Shown: positions 49,701 to 57,640 of the stretch, piece after piece
Position numbering within the stretch: position 1 is the first letter of the stretch
Layout of the letters: each line of letters opens with the position of its first letter
Source: Notospermus geniculatus
Taxonomy: Eukaryota; Nemertea; Pilidiophora; Heteronemertea; Lineidae
Assembly (NCBI GenBank): GCA_002633025.1
Contig: NMRB01000410.1
Coordinates: forward strand, 31,385 to 95,384
Direction of reading: 5' to 3'
DNA length: 64,000 nt
Notes under the pieces: model-generated
The model's database searches: none
What the model was told of the DNA's origin: nothing
Seen by the model: the letters and a program-made list of their open reading frames with translations, nothing else
Made by a program: the position numbers and the translations under genes

Positions 49701-50921
49701 GCAGAAAACAGGTCAACTCAGATTTATAACATATCCAACATGGCTCCCCTCCACTATAATAAGATACTATGGTTTTACTCACCGAATCCTGAACTTCCAG
49801 TCTTTTCACTTTTCCATGTTCATCAGTCGTGTATACTGGAGCATTGAGATTTAAACTATCCCGCCGATTTAGAGTCAGAAATTTGCGGTCCCCGCCGCGG
49901 GTCATCAGCTGCAGGTTGAGCCCCTTAGGGTGCACCACGTTAACAGGTGTGAGATCACGAATCATCACCCGGTCATCCCCTAAAATCAGGTGAACTTGAT
50001 TCAAGATGATGCATGGTAGACCAGGGGACACAGCAACCAGCGGAAATTGTTCATCTCCTGATGGAATATTTGGTTATAGTATGGGATGTGATTGATTTGA
50101 GAGATATGGTCAAGGGAATAACTCCCCTCCCCTCCCCCACCCACCCCCGGGATAGACCCAGAGGGTAAAGTCTGACCCAATCTAGCCGTGGAGCAATGGA
50201 ATGTGGAAGATGGAAATGCGACATGTATTTGCGGTTTTAATAATCTGCCAAAGCAGTCCGCATGACTGGCGTCAATTATACAAGGAGCTGATAGGCTGTT
50301 CACAATCTCACAAGTGAAAGCTTTGGCAGATTATTAAAACCGCAAATACATGTCGCATTTCCATCTTCCGCATTCCATTGCTCCACGGCTAGATTGGGTC
50401 AGACTATAGCTACGGTTACACCTGTTGAAAATAACCGTGTTTTTCCAGACCCATGTCAAACCCGTGTGTACAAAACGCCCGGCGAGAGGTCACACTACTA
50501 CATTCATTGTAGTTAGGTAGTACGGCGACAGGCGCGCTGCATTCACTGACTCTTCGGTCATTTCTGTAGTGGCACACATTGTTGGAGGCGGGAAAACTAC
50601 ATGTAGGTCGGTTAATGGCTGCGCCATCTGTAGCCGTGCTAAGAACTTACGAAAAACACGGGGATTTCGAAAAGCACGGCGAGCTTGCCGTGTTTCACAA
50701 ACCCGTGTTTTTCAGACACGGGTTTCTTGAAGCCCGGCATTTCATAGGTGTGACCGCAAAAAACCGGGGATTTTATGTAGTGTACGGCTAGTGACAGTGT
50801 TATCTGAGACGAGGCTCGGGGCATTAAAAGTGACGTGGAAAACGGCTGAATATAAGTTAGACTCACCAATATGACGACCAAAAGTGGCCACGAACAGCGT
50901 ACAGAGAATAACGACTTCCAT
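40595..50921 (-). CDS. Secreted ADAM/ADAMTS-type zinc metalloprotease, 16 exons
   Basis: Coding exons join as 50921-50867, 50057-49783, 48488-48399, 47351-47210, 46212-46047, 45808-45757, 45275-45204, 44816-44668, 44364-44327, 43996-43885, 43762-43598, 43037-42908, 42502-42383, 41617-41566, 41474-41349, 40710-40595. All junctions are GT-AG and keep one frame: 1860 nt, 619 residues. Order: signal peptide (1 to about 15), prodomain, basic site RRKVERRR (177-184), reprolysin M12B domain (about 226-437) with HELGH at 379-383 and Met-turn IMAP, then a disintegrin/cysteine-rich part (440-540) with CRELPCWD and WCYETECVWDKDAPAG, then two PLAC-like modules (541-574, 583-616). No thrombospondin repeat or transmembrane segment is seen. 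By family it would be a secreted matrix protease resembling nematode MIG-17. The third zinc histidine is shifted by one residue, so activity is uncertain. Exon coordinates may be off by one or two bases at exon 9. Confidence 0.85.
40733..41105. mobile_element. MITE in metalloprotease intron 15
   Basis: It starts GTGAGGTTTCTCAAATCTGA and ends TCAGATTTCCGAAACCTCA. The terminal repeats continue through CGAAGTACGAAATACGAAAT and its complement (about 55 bp). Inner GAAGTGGAAACG / palindromic block TTTCCACTTCGTATCTACGA follows. A truncated copy is at 33437-33760. Confidence 0.8.
41349..41474 (-). CDS. Metalloprotease exon 15: first PLAC-like module
   Basis: 126 nt, a symmetric 1-1 phase exon. It encodes DNCRHGEPADRCSKVK and MCYEGNTAEVCCSSC: six cysteines ending C-C-x-S-C, as in PLAC domains. 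Confidence 0.8.
41566..41617 (-). CDS. Metalloprotease exon 14: W-C-x-x-x-x-C-V motif
   Basis: 52 nt, phase 0 to 1. WCYETECVWDKDAPAG continues the K-W-C motif begun in exon 13. Acceptor TTCAG, donor G|GTAGGT. Confidence 0.85.
41779..41902. mobile_element. Hairpin MITE in intron 13
   Basis: GGCTGGTATTCATAAAAG and CTTTTATAAATATCAGCC form the ends. TAGCAAATACTT / AAGCATTTGCTA lie inside. It is related to the hairpin at 3797-3915. Confidence 0.65.
41928..42280. mobile_element. MITE in intron 13, GGCCCGTATGCACCA ends
   Basis: The termini are GGCCCGTATGCACCA and TGGTGCATACGGGCC. The interior is rich in CTTAAG / AAGTTAAG words that pair with each other. Confidence 0.75.
42383..42502 (-). CDS. Metalloprotease exon 13: cysteine-rich
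   Basis: 120 nt, phase 0 to 0. It encodes CRELPCWDPNNPQHRY and VLRGTSCGNKK: the C-x-x-L-x-C and G-T-x-C-G-x-x-K motifs diagnostic of the ADAMTS disintegrin-like region. Confidence 0.88.
42536..42705. repeat. Hairpin of GGAACGGAACG repeats in intron 12
   Basis: TGTATTTTGCAGAACGGAAC pairs with GTTCCGTTTTGCAAAATACA. GAACG/CGTTC pentamers are repeated many times. Confidence 0.7.
42908..43037 (-). CDS. Metalloprotease exon 12: disintegrin-like start
   Basis: 130 nt, phase 2 to 0, acceptor CACAG, donor CCT|GTAAGC. It encodes NGNNCLNNTPSSVEP and QIRGVEAQCVDMNGPGSKY, matching the C-L and Q-C-x-x-x-x-G-P blocks of ADAMTS proteins. Confidence 0.8.
43060..43350. repeat. Dispersed repeat, direct and inverted units in intron 11
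   Basis: AATTTTCGACCCCAAYCGGG + GTCTTC occurs at about 43084 and 43210 and inverted at about 43310. A perfect local palindrome around GAAGTGAATCCAGCTCATTCACTTC sits near 43275. Confidence 0.65.
43598..43762 (-). CDS. Metalloprotease exon 11: active site, second half and Met-turn
   Basis: 165 nt, phase 2 to 2. It encodes LGASKHDGQENECDAN, FIMAPSG and NYFKFSPCSIVQIQAK. The Met-turn and the FSxCS block match M12B enzymes. The spacing G-A-S-K-H has one more residue than the usual G-x-x-H. The frame meets TAA at the donor GA|GTAAGA. I join it to exon 12 because that restores the family's cysteine-rich region. Confidence 0.85.
43885..43996 (-). CDS. Metalloprotease exon 10: active site, first half
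   Basis: 112 nt, phase 1 to 2. It encodes MARSATICSLPRQAISM, VADSGSFTCISTAAHELGH: the G-x-A-x-x-x-x-x-C block and the zinc motif HELGH (residues 379-383). Donor TG|GTAAGT splits codon 384. Confidence 0.9.
44327..44364 (-). CDS. Metalloprotease exon 9
   Basis: A micro-exon of about 38 nt, phase 2 to 1, encoding YYLMSDGEFGTVG. Acceptor CCTAG, donor G|GTAAGG. Its length is fixed by the frames of exons 8 and 10. Confidence 0.7.
44668..44816 (-). CDS. Metalloprotease exon 8
   Basis: 149 nt, phase 0 to 2. It encodes residues 285-333. ALSEFEKWRQN and HDHAMFFTG are the conserved helix and the F-T-G block that precedes the active site in this family. Donor GG|GTAAGT. Confidence 0.85.
44838..44962. 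mobile_element. Hairpin MITE in intron 7
   Basis: CCGTATTCTAGAAGCTTCCT and CCTTAACTCTAAGG pair with AAGGAGGTTTGTAGAATACGG. A related hairpin lies at 45083-45172 (CCGTATTTTAGAACGTTC). Confidence 0.65.
45083..45172. mobile_element. Hairpin MITE in intron 7 (second)
   Basis: GGCCGTATTTTAGAACGTTC on the left and GAACGTTCTAAAATACGACC on the right. It is about 90 bp. Confidence 0.7.
45204..45275 (-). CDS. Metalloprotease exon 7
   Basis: 72 nt, phase 0 to 0, acceptor TTGCAG, donor TTT|GTACGT. It encodes VDLRYANIDSDFEISVKLTG, the central strand region of M12B domains. Confidence 0.8.
45757..45808 (-). CDS. Metalloprotease exon 6
   Basis: 52 nt, phase 2 to 0, acceptor TTTCAG, donor GGG|GTAGGT. It encodes YPSVYKAKEYYGIIIAG of the catalytic domain. 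Confidence 0.75.
46047..46212 (-). CDS. Metalloprotease exon 5: start of catalytic domain
   Basis: 166 nt, phase 1 to 2. It encodes residues 188-242. HYVVELLVAVDYEAFKR is the conserved first strand of the reprolysin fold. The donor must be AG|GTGGGT to keep the frame into exon 6. The alternative TGG|GTAACA would create an immediate stop. Confidence 0.8.
46279..46314. repeat. Perfect 36-bp palindrome in intron 4
   Basis: ACCAGGAGGAAATAATCT followed by its exact reverse complement, with no spacer. It lies inside a weaker inverted element at about 46229-46395 bounded by CGCTTGTCCGTT / AACGGACACGCG. Confidence 0.9.
46566..46955. mobile_element. Nested foldback element in intron 4
   Basis: CCCCCGCACACGGTGCG pairs with CGCACCGTGTGCGGGGG. 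AAACTCCCTACGCAGTTGTG pairs with CACAACTGCGTGGGGAGTTT. A second inner hairpin around GTTGAGCAAAGT closes the right end. It is about 390 bp. Confidence 0.75.
47019..47172. mobile_element. Hairpin MITE in intron 4
   Basis: GGGATACTTTACTGCCGTTAGA pairs with TCTAACGGCAGTAAAGTTTCCC. Inner AGTTAGCGGTC / GACCGCTAAC and GTGACGTCA / TGACGTC pair. Confidence 0.7.
47210..47351 (-). CDS. Metalloprotease exon 4: end of prodomain, furin-like site
   Basis: 142 nt, phase 0 to 1. It encodes GVLADGDHEILLEPV, then the basic stretch RRKVERRR, a likely proprotein-convertase site at residues 177-184. Donor G|GTAAAT. Confidence 0.8.
48104..48380 (+). repeat. Minisatellite, 43-bp unit
   Basis: About 6.4 units of ATACCGGCCGCTCGGGTTAT + TCTACTTCCGGGTTGCGGCCATA. 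It is GC-rich and lies in intron 3, about 20 bp from the exon 3 donor. Confidence 0.9.
48399..48488 (-). CDS. Metalloprotease exon 3: prodomain
   Basis: 90 nt, phase 0 to 0, acceptor TTTAG, donor ATT|GTAAGA. It encodes residues 111-140 with YLDTDNGGAFLVKS, the conserved strand of M12B propeptides. It sits next to the 43-bp minisatellite at 48104-48380, which begins in the following intron. Confidence 0.8.
48790..48866. repeat. Perfect-arm hairpin in intron 2
   Basis: ACTTGGTTCTATTCGCCTGC + CAAAGAT and its exact reverse complement are separated by about 20 bp. Confidence 0.8.
48935..49115. mobile_element. Hairpin MITE in intron 2
   Basis: GCCGTACACGATACATTTTT on the left pairs loosely with CCTATCGTGTACGCTG on the right. 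TCCTACGAAATA / TATAGGAAAAA lie within. Confidence 0.5.
49783..50057 (-). CDS. Metalloprotease exon 2: prodomain
   Basis: Acceptor CAG, donor TCG|GTGAGT, 275 nt, enters in phase 1 and leaves in phase 0. It encodes residues 19-110, including FPLVAVSPGLP and RKFLTLNRRDSLNLNAPVY, as in ADAM/ADAMTS propeptides. A single cysteine lies in GLPCIIL. Confidence 0.8.
50166..50407. mobile_element. Hairpin MITE in intron 1
   Basis: Arms of about 85 bp (GTCTGACCCAATCTAGCCGT, GGAGCAATGGAATG, GATGGAAATGCGACATGTAT, TTTTAATAATCTGCCAAAG) repeat almost perfectly in reverse. Confidence 0.85.
50867..50921 (-). CDS. Metalloprotease exon 1: signal peptide
   Basis: It begins MEVVILCTLFVATFG, a short hydrophobic signal peptide, and ends at donor G|GTGAGT in phase 1. 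The ATG is the first in frame before the donor. A MITE starts about 20 bp upstream, so the 5-prime UTR and promoter may include transposon sequence. Confidence 0.75.
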
Positions 50922-50941
50922 GATTGACTATCCAAGAATTA

Positions 50942-51548
50942 CTGGCCCGATTTCACAAAGGGCGTTCAGCTGAATCAGCGTTAACATTCATACTTATTCA
51001 GGTTAAGCTTTGTTTTTGCTGCCAGAACGGTGTTTGTTGGCGGCATTTACCCCCACCATAATCACACGCGTTTAACATTCCTGCATTTTTGCCCAGGACT
51101 ACAAAAAATATTTCAACGTACATGTACAAGAGGCCTTGTTTAGTGTCACACTTGACGAATATCGTGCCTCATTTCGCCACTAGCGAAGGTGGAAGGCCGC
51201 CATATTGGATTTTGCCGGCGCGCATGTATAAGAAATAGTTCGGTCGGCCTAATCACAACCTGATCCTGGGGCCGCTGCTCGCGAATAAAGTAAATCTTTG
51301 TCTAGCTGCAGGAGGACAAAAGAAAAATTTGAACAACCTACAGGCCTTGTTTAGAGTCATCCAACTCTTTTCTTCGATCCTTCTGCGCGTAAACGCAGGA
51401 ATGTTAACCGCGTGTGGTTATCCTGTGGGTAAACTCTGCCGATCAAGCAGCGTACAAGGTAGCAACACAATGGTATTCTAGGCCCTTAACCTGAATTTAC
51501 TATGAATTTACACGCGTGTTGACCTAATCGCGCTCGAAAATACGGCCC
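50942..51548. mobile_element. Large foldback element upstream of the metalloprotease
   Basis: It starts CTGGCCCGATTTCACAAAG. GTTAACATTCCTGC...AAGAGGCCTTGTTTAG pairs with CAGGCCTTGTTTAGA...GCAGGAATGTTAAC, partly in direct and partly in inverted order. It begins about 20 bp upstream of the start codon. Confidence 0.5.
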
Positions 51549-51837
51549 TGAACGTAGTAGGAACGACTGGCTTTCTTTGAACGAGATTGCAAATGTCCTG
51601 AGCAGGTGATTATTGAAGGTAAATACTACTGCATCCTCAACTCAGAAGAGTCAATATCCTTCATAACTTGGTACATAATGCAGTATACAGTGTACATATT
51701 TGATTTGTAACAAACGAATGTAGCCAGTACATTCTTCCTTTTCAAGAATCTGCAACGTGAAATGGTGCAACCAGTGCCACGGGTCACACTGAAAAACGTT
51801 TTTAAAAAATGCAGATTGAAGAGACACACATATAAGG

Positions 51838-51979
51838 GACGGAGGTTTAGAAATCAAACCATAAACGTAAACGTTGACGACAACGTTATTTTTGCACTGG
51901 AAATGCAATATAAAATCTGGTTAATGTATAGTATGAAAAATAACGTTGTCGTAAAGTTTACGTTTATCGTTTGATTTCT
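51838..51979. mobile_element. Hairpin MITE, AACGTTATTTTT family (first of pair)
   Basis: GGAGGTTTAGAAATCAAACC on the left, GTTTGATTTCTA on the right. Inner GACAACGTTATTTTT and complement. Confidence 0.75.
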
Positions 51980-52088
51980 AGGGAGGTTTCGAAATCAAAC
52001 GTTAACGACAACTTTATTTTTGTACCGAAAATGAAAAATAACGTTGTCGTAAAGTTTTGGTTTATCGTTTGATTTCGAAACTTCCCCA
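51980..52088. mobile_element. Hairpin MITE, AACGTTATTTTT family (second of pair)
   Basis: GGGAGGTTTCGAAATCAAAC and GTTTGATTTCGAAACTTCCC form the ends. It is shorter than its neighbour, and the two lie head to tail with no spacer. Confidence 0.8.
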
Positions 52089-52499
52089 TTATCACATCTC
52101 AAACGCCTCGCAGATGAAAAAAACGACATTCCTTTACAATTTCCAGTTAAAAACATGTCCATATTTGTGTCGCTCGGAAAATGAGACCAAACGTACTGAC
52201 ATGACGCCAGGAAATAAAGACAGAAATAGAATCATCAGACTTTACAACAGACAGACAGACAATACTGAATTTGACAAATACAATGGTCCCAACGTGCCAA
52301 CCTCAGAGTGACTGATGATTGGTTTTGTGGTGGAGGTTTACATTTGTCAATTGGTGTTGTCTGTCTATTGTGAGGTCCGAGTGATCCTGTCTCTATCTTT
52401 ATCTCCTGGTGTCATGCCAGTACGTTTAGGCTCATGTTCCATGCGACTTTACAGTGATTTTGTGCTGGAGGGTCACATGTTTAGTTTACACTAACTGCG

Positions 52500-52879
52500 G
52501 CCTAAAGGGTAAATGTCGTCCTGGGTATATACAAAGATTACCCAGGATCTCAATCTTCACTAAAAAACACTACCCTGGGTGTACTTTCGGTAGCCGAACA
52601 TCACCCAGCATCGTAGTATGACACCTGGATTCGAGATTGTCTCACCCGTGGTCAGTGACCGCCTGAAGAACGTCATGAACAGCTACACTCAACAAGTACC
52701 GCGGCGCGAGACCGCGAGATTCCACGGGATTTCTAAACAGGACTCGTTCCTAGGCACAGATTGCGGAAGCTGGGTGATGTTCGGCTACCGAAGCTACACC
52801 CAGGGTATTGTTTTTTTACTGACGACTGAGATCCTGGGTAATCTTTGTATATACCCAGGACGACATTTACCCTTTCAGC
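52500..52879 (+). mobile_element. Mutator-like MITE, 9-bp duplication
   Basis: Terminal inverted repeats of about 110 bp (AAAGGGTAAATGTCGTCCTG, TACAAAGATTACCCAGGATC, CACCCAGC) and a 9-bp direct repeat CTAACTGCG at 52491-52499 and 52880-52888. It is 380 bp and non-coding. Confidence 0.85.
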
Positions 52880-53456
52880 CTAACTGCGGAAGGTTTTTGG
52901 CCCATGGCTACATGTTCGTCCTTGATATAAATTACAATCTGCCATGAGCCGAGCTCAACTTCCAACAACACTATCATAAAGAATGAATTAAAAATCACTA
53001 ATGATGATAGCTCGTATAACGACCATTCGAGCCTTCGTATATCCGACTGGAAAGTTTCTGATGGCTATGAACATGATTAAAACAAAAAGGCAACACCATG
53101 GAAATGTCAATGAGGTGATTAGGACCCAGACATATGCGTACAGGATTAACGATCGGTGTTATTTCTTGACGCTTGCTAGAAAAATGACGACCAGGAATCG
53201 ATTTCAACTCGTTAAAAACAATGAAATGTACAACGTAAGTGGTGTCACTCTCCAGTTTTTCAGACGTGTCATTTGAAGGATTCAGGTGTTTGTTGTCACC
53301 GCGAGTTAACTGTATTTTGAGAGTTAAGGTGCTCCTCCATGTGAGAATTTTCTTGCGCGAGTTTAATTCATCTCAAATAGGTTTCTTTCACTAAAGAAGC
53401 CCACGATGGCGCAGCGCATTTAGCCAAACCCAATCGTTCGCGAATCGTTAGTATTA

Positions 53457-53586
53457 GGCCGAGTTTACAGCTAGGCACACGCGACACAAACACGCAGGCG
53501 ACGATGGCTTCACAAAGGTTTCATCCCCACGAAACCATTGTTCGCCTGCGTGTTCGTGTCGCGTGTGCCTCGATGTAAACTCAGCC
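53457..53586. mobile_element. PIF/Harbinger-like MITE, first of three
   Basis: GGCCGAGTTTACAGCTAGGC / GCCTCGATGTAAACTCAGCC ends, TTA at 53454-53456 and 53587-53589. Inner CACGCGACACAAACACGCAG and complement. Confidence 0.8.
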
Positions 53587-53589
53587 TTA

Positions 53590-53703
53590 GAGGTATACGG
53601 TATAGGGACACGCCGGTGAACAAAGGTTTCATGGTCATGAACCCTTTATTAGGCCATTTTTCTCCAGCGTGTCCGTATAGCGTACCTCTCTGTAAACCCG
53701 GCC
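53590..53703. mobile_element. PIF/Harbinger-like MITE, second of three
   Basis: GAGGTATACGGTATAGGGAC on the left. Right end TCTCTGTAAACCCGGCC then TTA. The left terminal dozen bases (GGCCGGGTTTACA equivalent) are missing. It shares TTA with both neighbours. Confidence 0.7.
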
Positions 53704-53706
53704 TTA

Positions 53707-53837
53707 TGCTGGGTTTACATCGAGGCACACGCGACCCTAACACGCAGGCGAACAAAGGTTTCATGGGGATGAATCCTTTGTGAAGCCATTGTTCGCCTGC
53801 GTGTTCGTGTCGCGTGTGCCTCGATGTAAACTCAGCC
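53707..53837. mobile_element. PIF/Harbinger-like MITE, third of three
   Basis: GGGTTTACATCGAGGCACAC and its complement form the arms, with TTA at 53704-53706 and 53838-53840. It is very similar to the first copy. Confidence 0.8.
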
Positions 53838-54178
53838 TTAAGCCAGCGAGAGCCAATCGTATTTGTCCCATTGGTTACGTAGAAGGACGAAGGTTGGGCT
53901 AAATGCGCTGCGGCCTTCGCGGGCGTCTTCAGTGAAAGAAACCTATTGGGCAATCCATGATTATTGGTTTCCTTACGGCTTACGCCCCTACACTAGCGAC
54001 GACACCCATCGTAACGGCCGAGTTGCCAACAAAGAGCCAACTTAGAAGGACGCCTTTACGCCACCAGTCCTGAAGAATAAAGTGGAGATAGGCCTACCTT
54101 TTTTTTATTTCGGAATACGGTTGAAAAAAAATGGACATCGTTAGTGCTGCCCCCATGTTAACAGGCACAGTATCGCCT

Positions 54179-54470
54179 GATAGCCTGATAGCCTAGTGGT
54201 TATCACGTCCGCTTAGCAAGCGGCAGGTCCCGGGTTCGAATCCAGCCCGGGCCATTATGGGATTTCATTCCCGGCTCTTCACGTCCGTCGCATGGGACAG
54301 TAAGCCGTGGTGCCTTGTACTTTGTGTCTTTGCAAGGGCAAGTAAAATACCCCGTTCAAGTGAGGAACATGAGTAGCTTGAGATGGCCTCTTCCGTACTT
54401 ACCAGGGCCAATAATGCTATAGCGTCGGCCCTGACGGAAAAATGAAACACAAAATACAAAATACAAATGT
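54179..54470 (+). mobile_element. Complete tRNA-derived SINE with 12-bp duplication
   Basis: The tRNA-like head (about 54179-54253) has box A TAGCCTAGTGGTTATCAC, an alanine-type AGC anticodon loop in CCGCTTAGCAAGCGG, and box B GGGTTCGAATCC. The acceptor stem does not pair, so it is not a functional tRNA. A body of about 200 bp ends in ACAAAATACAAAATACAAA. The exact repeat ACAGTATCGCCT flanks it at 54167-54178 and 54471-54482. Confidence 0.85.
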
Positions 54471-55073
54471 ACAGTATCGCCTCTTGTGACCAGCGGGAAG
54501 ATGGCGAATTGAAGTAACAGTCAAACCTTGTACCACCAAGTAAAATGTACTTTAGAGTGTAGCCATTACTTCAGTCAACGATACCCCCGCTGGTTCGCAG
54601 CGGCGATACAGTTAAATTGTCATCGGAGATCCGAGTGGCGCTAGACTAGAGTGCATCGAACGTCTCGACTTGACATCGATTGTCACTTTCTCTGAGAAGT
54701 TCGTGGATCCATCTTTTTTTATTCACAAACACCGACAAGTATAATCCCCCTAATTAGTTGGGGTAGTTTTGGAAGCATCCTGATCTTAAATACCATTCGA
54801 GTTCCATTAGACGTCTTCAGGTTATTTGCCGTTGTAATGTTTCAAAGACCGTCTAACGCTAACAGGCTTTGTCAACTGGCTCCCTTGCTGATTTTCGACA
54901 TCACTCGGAATGAGACCAAATGAGACGAAACCAATACACTTCTTGTATAACACCAGTTGTATTGTCATCAATCTCTTTGAAAAAAAGCTATTTTAAAGGC
55001 CCTTTTGCTGACGATCCCAAACTTGCCAATACATACAAGTAAGTGCTGCACGCTACACGGGGAGCCGGTTAAC

Positions 55074-55153
55074 AGGGAGGTTTCGCAAGCGCCCGGTTAG
55101 GCCATACATAAACGTCGTCGTAGGGCCTAATCGGGCGCTTTCGAAACCTCCCT
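55074..55153. mobile_element. 80-bp perfect hairpin, GGGAGGTTTCG ends
   Basis: AGGGAGGTTTCGCAAGCGCC + CGGTTAGGCC and its complement, with a loop of about 20 bp. It is the smallest member of the GGGAGGTTTCG group. Confidence 0.85.
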
Positions 55154-55589
55154 AATGGCTTCACGGTCGAGAACCATTATTTGTGAAGGCCTATGGGGCC
55201 GTATGCACCAACGAAGATTATCTTAGTGGTATCGAGGTTGAGCCACAGCAGTTGTTGGTGGTGCAACCGGGCCAAAACTTTGAGCATAGCTGGTGCAAGC
55301 GGGCCAAAGTCTCCAAAACGCCAATGCAAATGCCAAAGTCGATTTGTTCGATACCACGAAAAAAAACAACGAACAAAAGACCAGACGAATTCTCTATTGT
55401 TAACAGGCGTGTCCTTGTGGATTATGGTACCTTTATATGTATTCGCGTGTTCATAGCTTCATACCTTTATGTATTCGCAGCCAGGGGAACAATTCCCTAT
55501 ACTTGTACATGTAGTATGAACAACGCACTTCTAATCTACCCTCGCTCAACGAAGCGTCGTCGAAGAGCGAAGTGACCGTAGGCCTGATA

Positions 55590-56155
55590 CGGTACATGTA
55601 TATCAAGATGGCTATAAAGTGACCACATCTTGATACAGTATATCAAGATGGCTATATTAAGTGACCACATCTTGATATAGTATATCATGATGGCTATAAA
55701 GTGACCAAATCTTGATACAGTATATCAAGATGGCTATAAAGTGACCACATCTTGATACAACAGTATATCAAGATGGTTATAAAGTGACCACATCTCGATA
55801 CAGTCTATCAAGATGGCTACATGTATAAAGTGACCACATCTTGATACATTATATCAAGATGGTTATAAAGTGACCACATCTCGATACAGTATATCAAGAT
55901 GGCTATAAAGTGACCACATCTTGATATAGCATATCAAGATGGCTAAAGTGACCACATCTTGATATAGTATATCAAGATGGCTATAAAGTGACCACATCTT
56001 GATACAGTATATCAAGATGGCTATAAAGTGACCAACTCTTGATATAGTATATCAAGATGGCTATAAAGTGACCACATCTTGATATAGTATCAAGATGGCT
56101 ATAAAGTGACCACATCTTGATATAGTATATCAAGATGGCTATAAAGTGACCAATA
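55590..56155 (+). repeat. Satellite, 40-bp unit, about 14 copies
   Basis: Unit TATCAAGATGGCTATAAAGT + GACCACATCTTGATATAGTA. Each junction forms the palindrome ATCTTGATATAGTATATCAA + GAT, so every unit can fold on its neighbour. Units vary by small indels. Confidence 0.92.
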
Positions 56156-57640
56156 AACGTTCTGTTTCAGTGAATGTAAATTTCCAATGTACGTTTGTCA
56201 TCACTCGGCTGAATATCGAGGAATCGTGGTGTTGACTTATCGAATTCCCGTAACCAACCAAGGAAACAAGGACCTTAATGGAATGGACTGATTGTAAAGT
56301 TGTTCAAGGTCTTTCAATTGAATAAATTGCCCGGGGGATTAGGAGCTCAATGAAATCTGCGGCTGAAGTCTAATGCTACCAAACAGATATCGTTTGAGAC
56401 GAAGCAGGGATCATCGCGGAAATAAGATGGCGTCGTAATGCTAACAAAAGAAAAACAACCTTCGCCTCTCCTTACGCAATGGTTAAAAACAAAACCAGCT
56501 AAACAAGTGGACCAAAAAATATTGAGCTATGATGTATCATTCATTCACTCTGTAAAAACAACACCGCCCTCTGGGGATGCCATGTACGTTTCCGTTGTCT
56601 TCCACTTCATTTCGTGCGGATTCGTTGATTTCCGGAGGGCTGGGATCGCTTTCTCAGGCAGATGGTTGAACAGTATCGTGGCTCCGACATGAAGAAATTT
56701 GACGTGTTTCACCTCAAAAAGTAGCTGGGGCAAGATTTGTGTTTTGTATCGGGTTGTGCGTGTTGATGAATATTTTCCGAATTGGTCACAAAAATGGCGT
56801 CAGTTAATTTGTATAACGCCCACGGCAGGTGTGATAGGAATGGAAATCCCAGGAATGAAAGTCCAAGTTGCAATATTCAGCTGCTGTAAGAGTATATTCA
56901 TGGTTTTTAGCCATATGCATATATCCTAATCCCTCGTCGTCGAACAATAAAACCGGTGTGACAGGAATCAACGTCCTAGGAATACAAGTCCGCCAAACAA
57001 TAGCCCGCTAATATATAATGTTATATTCGAATGGTCATGGTCTCTATAGCCATATATTCTAATCCCTGGCTGAACAATAAGACCGGACTTTGATTCCAGG
57101 GGGACTTTGATCCCTGTCACACCGGACTTAGTTTTCAGACGGACTGAGATTCCTGTCGCACCTGACCTGTTTATGTACTGAAACGACCCCTTCTTGAACC
57201 CTACAAAAATCGACAGCCCTTTTTCGTCCCCTCGTCCTCAGCATGCCACGTGACCATCGCATGTTGCAGACGACATCTCCTTGTAAATCACCGTCTAGTT
57301 TTTAATACAAATGCATCGACTCGAAAACAATACCCTGTCACCTATCTTATTAACAAAAGAAAATGTGACATATTTTACCGGTTCTTTTCCAAAGGACGGA
57401 TACATTTCGCATGGGAACTCGACGATTGTCGCATCAACGTATCATCTTCGAAAAAACTCAAAAAGTTTTCTTTTGAAATGATGAGCAGGTCAGAGGAAAA
57501 ACGTGTCTTGGCTGACCTTTTGATGTGACGCCTTGCTGTCTTAGCTAAACATGAGACCTTTGCAAACGTCTCTAAGGTACAAACATACTGGATTTCCGTG
57601 ATTTGTCGATAAACTGACGGAAAGGTGCTGGTTTGCTTCA
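56156..57640. other. Non-coding, no gene recognised
   Basis: 56820-57170 resembles 41200-41345 (TGTGACAGGAATC, AACAATAARACCGGACTT words), a diffuse dispersed repeat. No exon found. Confidence 0.35.

Noticed and set aside
54179-54253. Functional tRNA-Ala gene
   Set aside because: The anticodon arm and boxes A and B are present, but the acceptor stem does not pair and a SINE body with target duplications follows.
55590-56155. CRISPR array
   Set aside because: Repeats are contiguous 40-bp units without unique spacers, in an animal genome.
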